Part shown: piece by piece, positions 5,543-8,114 of the stretch
How the letters are laid out: the number at the start of each line of letters is the position of its first letter
Numbering within the stretch: position 1 is the stretch's first letter
NCBI GenBank assembly: GCA_031255425.1
Contig: JAIRSN010000021.1
Span: 1 to 8,114, forward strand
Direction of reading: 5' to 3'
DNA from: Dysgonamonadaceae bacterium
GTDB lineage: Bacteria; Bacteroidota; Bacteroidia; Bacteroidales; Azobacteroidaceae
DNA: 8,114 nt
Program-made: the position numbers and the translations under genes
Notes under the pieces: model-generated
Told to the model about the DNA's origin: nothing
Database searches by the model: none
The model's input: only the letters and a program-made list of their open reading frames with translations

Positions 5543-7774
5543 ATGAAAAATGTAATGATGATTGCCGGCGTTGCGGGACTGTTGTTTTTCGCAAATGCCT
5601 GCCAGCGGCAGCCGGGTACGGCGGGCGAACGGGCGCTGACTTCCTATGTAGACCCCTACATCGGCGCCGGGGGGAATGGACATGTGTTTGTCGGGGCAAA
5701 CCGTCCTTTCGGGATGGTGCAGTTAGGCCCGGCGAGTGTTTTGCAGACATGGGACCAGACTTCGGGATACCACTTTTCCGATACGACGATTATCGGATTC
5801 AGCCATACCCATTTGAGCGGGACGGGGATTGGCGACCTGTGCGATATTTCGCTGATGCCGGTGACCGAAGAGGTCAACCTTTGCAGGGGAACGCCCGGCG
5901 ACCCGCAGTCGGGCATCTGGTCGTCTTTCGAGCGGGCTTCCGAGCGGGTTGCGCCCGGCTTTTACAGCGTTCACCTGAACCGCTACGGCGTTGATGTGGC
6001 GCTGACGGCGACTCCTCGCGTCGGGTTTCACCGGTATTCTTTCCCCGAAAAGGCAGGGACGACCGGCGTGGTCATCGACCTGGAAAACGGTACCGGCTGG
6101 GATGCGCCCGTGGAAGGCTTTATTGTCCAGGAAAACGATTCCGTCGTGTCCGGATACCGGTTTTCAACCGGGTGGGCTAACGACCAGCGCCTCTATTTTA
6201 CTGCCGTGTTCTCCCAACCGATCAGGCAATTCCTTGTCTCCGATACTCATTCGAAACGGAACGAAAAAGAACTGAAGGCGCAACGTGTTTACGGCGTCGT
6301 CTCCTTCGATTTACCCGAAACGAGGGAGGTTTTTGTGAAAGTGGCGCTCTCGCCCGTGAGCATCTCCAATGCGAAACAAAACCTGCGTGCCGAGCTTCCC
6401 GGATGGAACTTTGAGGACACCGCCGGGGACGCCCGCCGCGACTGGAACCGGGAATTAAATAAGATACGGATCGAAACGCAGGACTCCGCGGTGAAAAAAA
6501 TCTTCTACACGGCGATGTTTCACACGATGATGTCGCCCTCGTTATTCTGCGATTCGAACGGCGATTACCGCGGGGCGGACGGGAAGGTTCACCGGGGGAA
6601 TTCTTTTGTGAACTATACCACTTTCTCGCTCTGGGATACCTATCGCGCGGCTCATCCGCTGATGACGATCATTCACCCGGAGCGAATCGCAGACCTGATG
6701 AACACGATGATTCATATCTACCGGGAACAGGGAAAGCTCCCGGTGTGGCATTTAATGGGCTGCGAAACCAATTGCATGGTCGGCAACCCGGCGATTCCCG
6801 TCCTGTCGGATGCGATACTGAAAGGGTTCGGCGGGTTCGACCACCGGCTGGCTTTCGAAGCCATGAAGACCTCTGCCCTGCTGGACGAGCGGGGGCTTGC
6901 CCATTTGAAGGCGTATGGATATATCCCCTTCGACAAGGAGGAGGAAGGGCTTTCCAAGTGCATGGAGTATGCGATTGCCGACTGGAGCTTGGCGCAGGCC
7001 GCGCGGAAGCTGAACCGGGAGGAAGAGTATGCGTATTTCTTGGATCGAAGCCGGTCGTACCGGCATTATTTCGATCCGGCAACCGGTTTTGTCCGGGGAC
7101 TGTCGTCGGAAGGCAAGTTTCGCCTGCCGTTCAACCCGTTTGAGTCGATCCACCGCGAAAATGATTACACGGAAGGCAATGCGTGGCAGTACACGTGGCT
7201 TGTTCCGCACGATGTTCCGGGGTTGATGGAGTTGTTTGGCGGAAAGGAGGCGTTTCTCGCCAAGCTCGATTCGCTTTTCACCGCAGAAGGCGACCTCGGC
7301 AGCCAGGCTTCGCCCGATATTAGCGGGCTGATCGGGCAGTACGCCCACGGCAACGAGCCGAGTCACCACATTGCGTACCTGTATTCCTGCGCCGGGCAGC
7401 CTTGGAAGACCGCCGGGCGGGTGCGCGAGATTATGACGCAGCTTTATTCCGATCGTCCGGACGGCCTTTGCGGAAATGAGGATGCCGGGCAGATGTCGGC
7501 ATGGTATATTCTCTCTGCGCTTGGGTTTTACCAGGTGGAGCCGGCGGGCGGGAAGTATGTCTTCGGCAGTCCGCTCGTAGACGAGGCAGTCATCCGCACA
7601 GGCGGCGGCAAGACGTTTACGGTCAAGGCAAAAAACAACTGTCCGGAGCATCTTTACATTCAAAGCGTCCGGCTCAACGGCCAACCGTATTCCAAACCGT
7701 ATCTTCTGTTTGAGGAAATCGCTAAAGGTGGCTTGCTCGAATTTGAAATGGGAAGGCATCCGAAGCGTCCGTAA
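5543..7774 (+). CDS. GH92 alpha-mannosidase lipoprotein, not of the alpha-1,2 type
   Basis: Second GH92 family enzyme, 743 residues, 10 nt after the first and surely co-transcribed; no Shine-Dalgarno sequence or separate promoter is visible in the gap. The N-terminus has a lipoprotein signal: KN, a hydrophobic run 4-16, and a lipobox-like ANAC with Cys20. Residues after the cysteine (QRQPG) lack the acidic surface-export signal known in Bacteroidetes, so the protein may face the periplasm. GH92 hallmarks are the opening SYVDPYIGAGGNGHVFVGANRPFG, catalytic acid Glu544 in YTEGNAWQYTW, QYAHGNEPSHH (599-609) and GNEDAGQMSAW with Asp647 as base; the first member's Asp642 is Asn645 here. The His-Glu pair is replaced by PDISG (591-595), so another linkage, such as alpha-1,3 or alpha-1,4, is more likely. 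Its GC content appears higher than that of the preceding gene by eye. Confidence 0.93.
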   Translation: MKNVMMIAGVAGLLFFANACQRQPGTAGERALTSYVDPYIGAGGNGHVFVGANRPFGMVQLGPASVLQTWDQTSGYHFSDTTIIGFSHTHLSGTGIGDLCDISLMPVTEEVNLCRGTPGDPQSGIWSSFERASERVAPGFYSVHLNRYGVDVALTATPRVGFHRYSFPEKAGTTGVVIDLENGTGWDAPVEGFIVQENDSVVSGYRFSTGWANDQRLYFTAVFSQPIRQFLVSDTHSKRNEKELKAQRVYGVVSFDLPETREVFVKVALSPVSISNAKQNLRAELPGWNFEDTAGDARRDWNRELNKIRIETQDSAVKKIFYTAMFHTMMSPSLFCDSNGDYRGADGKVHRGNSFVNYTTFSLWDTYRAAHPLMTIIHPERIADLMNTMIHIYREQGKLPVWHLMGCETNCMVGNPAIPVLSDAILKGFGGFDHRLAFEAMKTSALLDERGLAHLKAYGYIPFDKEEEGLSKCMEYAIADWSLAQAARKLNREEEYAYFLDRSRSYRHYFDPATGFVRGLSSEGKFRLPFNPFESIHRENDYTEGNAWQYTWLVPHDVPGLMELFGGKEAFLAKLDSLFTAEGDLGSQASPDISGLIGQYAHGNEPSHHIAYLYSCAGQPWKTAGRVREIMTQLYSDRPDGLCGNEDAGQMSAWYILSALGFYQVEPAGGKYVFGSPLVDEAVIRTGGGKTFTVKAKNNCPEHLYIQSVRLNGQPYSKPYLLFEEIAKGGLLEFEMGRHPKRP

Positions 7775-7786
7775 GATTATCATACG

Positions 7787-7841
7787 GCAGGGGATGATTT
7801 TTATCAACAAAATAATCGCAGTGTGGTTGCAATCCCCCTGC
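7787..7841 (+). other. Inverted repeat just after the GH92 operon
   Basis: GCAGGGGAT (7787-7795) pairs with ATCCCCCTGC (7832-7841) over nine pairs with one bulged C, around a 36-nt loop. It has no T-run, so it is not an intrinsic terminator. It may protect the 3' end of the operon mRNA or be incidental. Confidence 0.35.
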
Positions 7842-7890
7842 GCGTAGGAGGCGGAGGCGCAGCCTGAAAGAAAAAGGAAAAGAATCAGGG

Positions 7891-7931
7891 GCGGCGGGGG
7901 CATATTTCGGCACCCTCCGCTTTTCGTTTTT
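7891..7931 (+). terminator. GH92 operon terminator 1
   Basis: GCGG (7891-7894) pairs with CCGC (7917-7920). After a bulged C the stem continues (7896-7899 with 7913-7916, one G-T pair). TTTTCGTTTTTCT follows at once. It lies about 117 bases after the stop of the second mannosidase. Confidence 0.7.
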
Positions 7932-7941
7932 CTACCCGCAT

Positions 7942-7967
7942 ATTCAACCTGGGATGGGTTGAATTTT
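7942..7967 (+). terminator. GH92 operon terminator 2 (tandem)
   Basis: ATTCAACC (7942-7949) pairs perfectly with GGTTGAAT (7957-7964) around a 7-nt loop, followed by TTTC. The T-run is short, so this is a weaker backup to the terminator 11 bases upstream. GGTTG (7957-7961) could instead pair with CAACC (7982-7986), which overlaps the second 14-bp repeat. Confidence 0.5.
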
Positions 7968-8006
7968 CATAATCGGAGGCGCAACCTCTTTTAAGTATGT
8001 AATTTT

Positions 8007-8037
8007 ATTGCAGATACGAAATATTATACTACTTTTG
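8007..8037 (+). promoter_or_regulatory. Promoter of the gene starting at 8061
   Basis: ATTG at 8007-8010 (TTG core), 19 bp, then a perfect TACTTTTG at 8030-8037. Transcription would begin near 8042, leaving a leader of about 19 nt. This confirms that the next gene is a separate transcription unit from the mannosidase operon. Confidence 0.7.
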
Positions 8038-8060
8038 CGTTTGAGAAGAACATTCATCTG

Positions 8061-8114
8061 ATGAAAACATTATTTAAATACCTGTTTCTAACAGTATTTC
8101 TTACAACCGCATTT
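8061..8114 (+). CDS. N-terminus of an exported protein, cut by the window end
   Basis: Only 18 codons are visible: a lysine-containing start (MKTLFK) followed by the hydrophobic run YLFLTVFLTTAF. This is the beginning of a secretion signal or a membrane anchor. A good promoter lies just upstream. No Shine-Dalgarno sequence is seen, as elsewhere in the window. The protein's function cannot be judged; its position next to mannosidases would fit another glycan-related exported protein, but that is only a guess. Confidence 0.6.
   Translation, partial: MKTLFKYLFLTVFLTTAF

Larger units (their letters stand above)
7852..7987. repeat. Two near-identical 14-bp copies in the 3' intergenic region
   Basis: CGGAGGCGCAGCCT (7852-7865) and CGGAGGCGCAACCT (7974-7987) differ at one base. 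Each can form a small hairpin (AGG or GAGG with CCT or CCTC, loop CGCAA/G). They flank the terminator pair. The origin is unknown; they may be a short interspersed repeat of this genome. Confidence 0.45.

Noticed and set aside
6752..7903. A 383-codon open frame antisense to the second mannosidase.
   Set aside because: Also codon-in-phase with the sense gene and explained by the same codon bias; no recognisable protein features.

Overview
The window looks like chromosomal DNA from a member of the order Bacteroidales (phylum Bacteroidota). Three things point there: protein content, with an ATP-type phosphoenolpyruvate carboxykinase and a tandem pair of secreted GH92 alpha-mannosidases; several promoters of the Bacteroidota primary-sigma type (a -33 TTG-like box, about 19-20 bp, then TAnnTTTG); and gene starts with no Shine-Dalgarno sequence. 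A genus cannot be named from the sequence alone.

Layout. Positions 1-431 hold no protein gene. They contain a promoter (68-98) placed exactly at the foot of a long imperfect inverted repeat (101-217), best read as a small rod-shaped RNA resembling 6S RNA. Weak A/T hairpins follow, then a strong bidirectional terminator (353-395) that runs into the aroK promoter (385-415). aroK (shikimate kinase, + strand, 432-971) and pckA (PEP carboxykinase, - strand, 1056-2651) are convergent and share one bidirectional terminator (987-1045). pckA has its own promoter at 2714-2745.

Positions 2652-3264 are a 613-bp gap. Beyond the pckA promoter it holds a perfect TACTTTTG promoter motif on the + strand (2924-2931). 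A region with long-range pairing follows (arms at 2969-2996 and 3085-3109), then a short stretch resembling part of a cobalamin riboswitch core (3142-3185), then a terminator (3200-3243). Together these suggest a separate transcript of about 300 nt, either an RNA gene or the remains of a riboswitch-controlled leader. The terminator's T-tract overlaps the likely promoter of the next operon.

Positions 3265-7774 are a two-gene operon of GH92 exo-alpha-mannosidases separated by 10 nt. The first has the catalytic Glu533, Asp642/Asp644 and the His584-Glu585 pair at the residue numbers I recall for the structurally studied alpha-1,2-mannosidase Bt3990. The second is a lipoprotein that lacks the His-Glu pair, so it probably cuts a different linkage. 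Together they would trim alpha-mannosides from host or fungal glycans in the periplasm or at the cell surface. Two terminators close the operon (7891-7931 and 7942-7967). A third secreted protein begins at 8061 behind a good promoter and runs off the end of the window.

The enzymes are ordinary for the group. The two intergenic structured-RNA candidates are the parts most worth following up.
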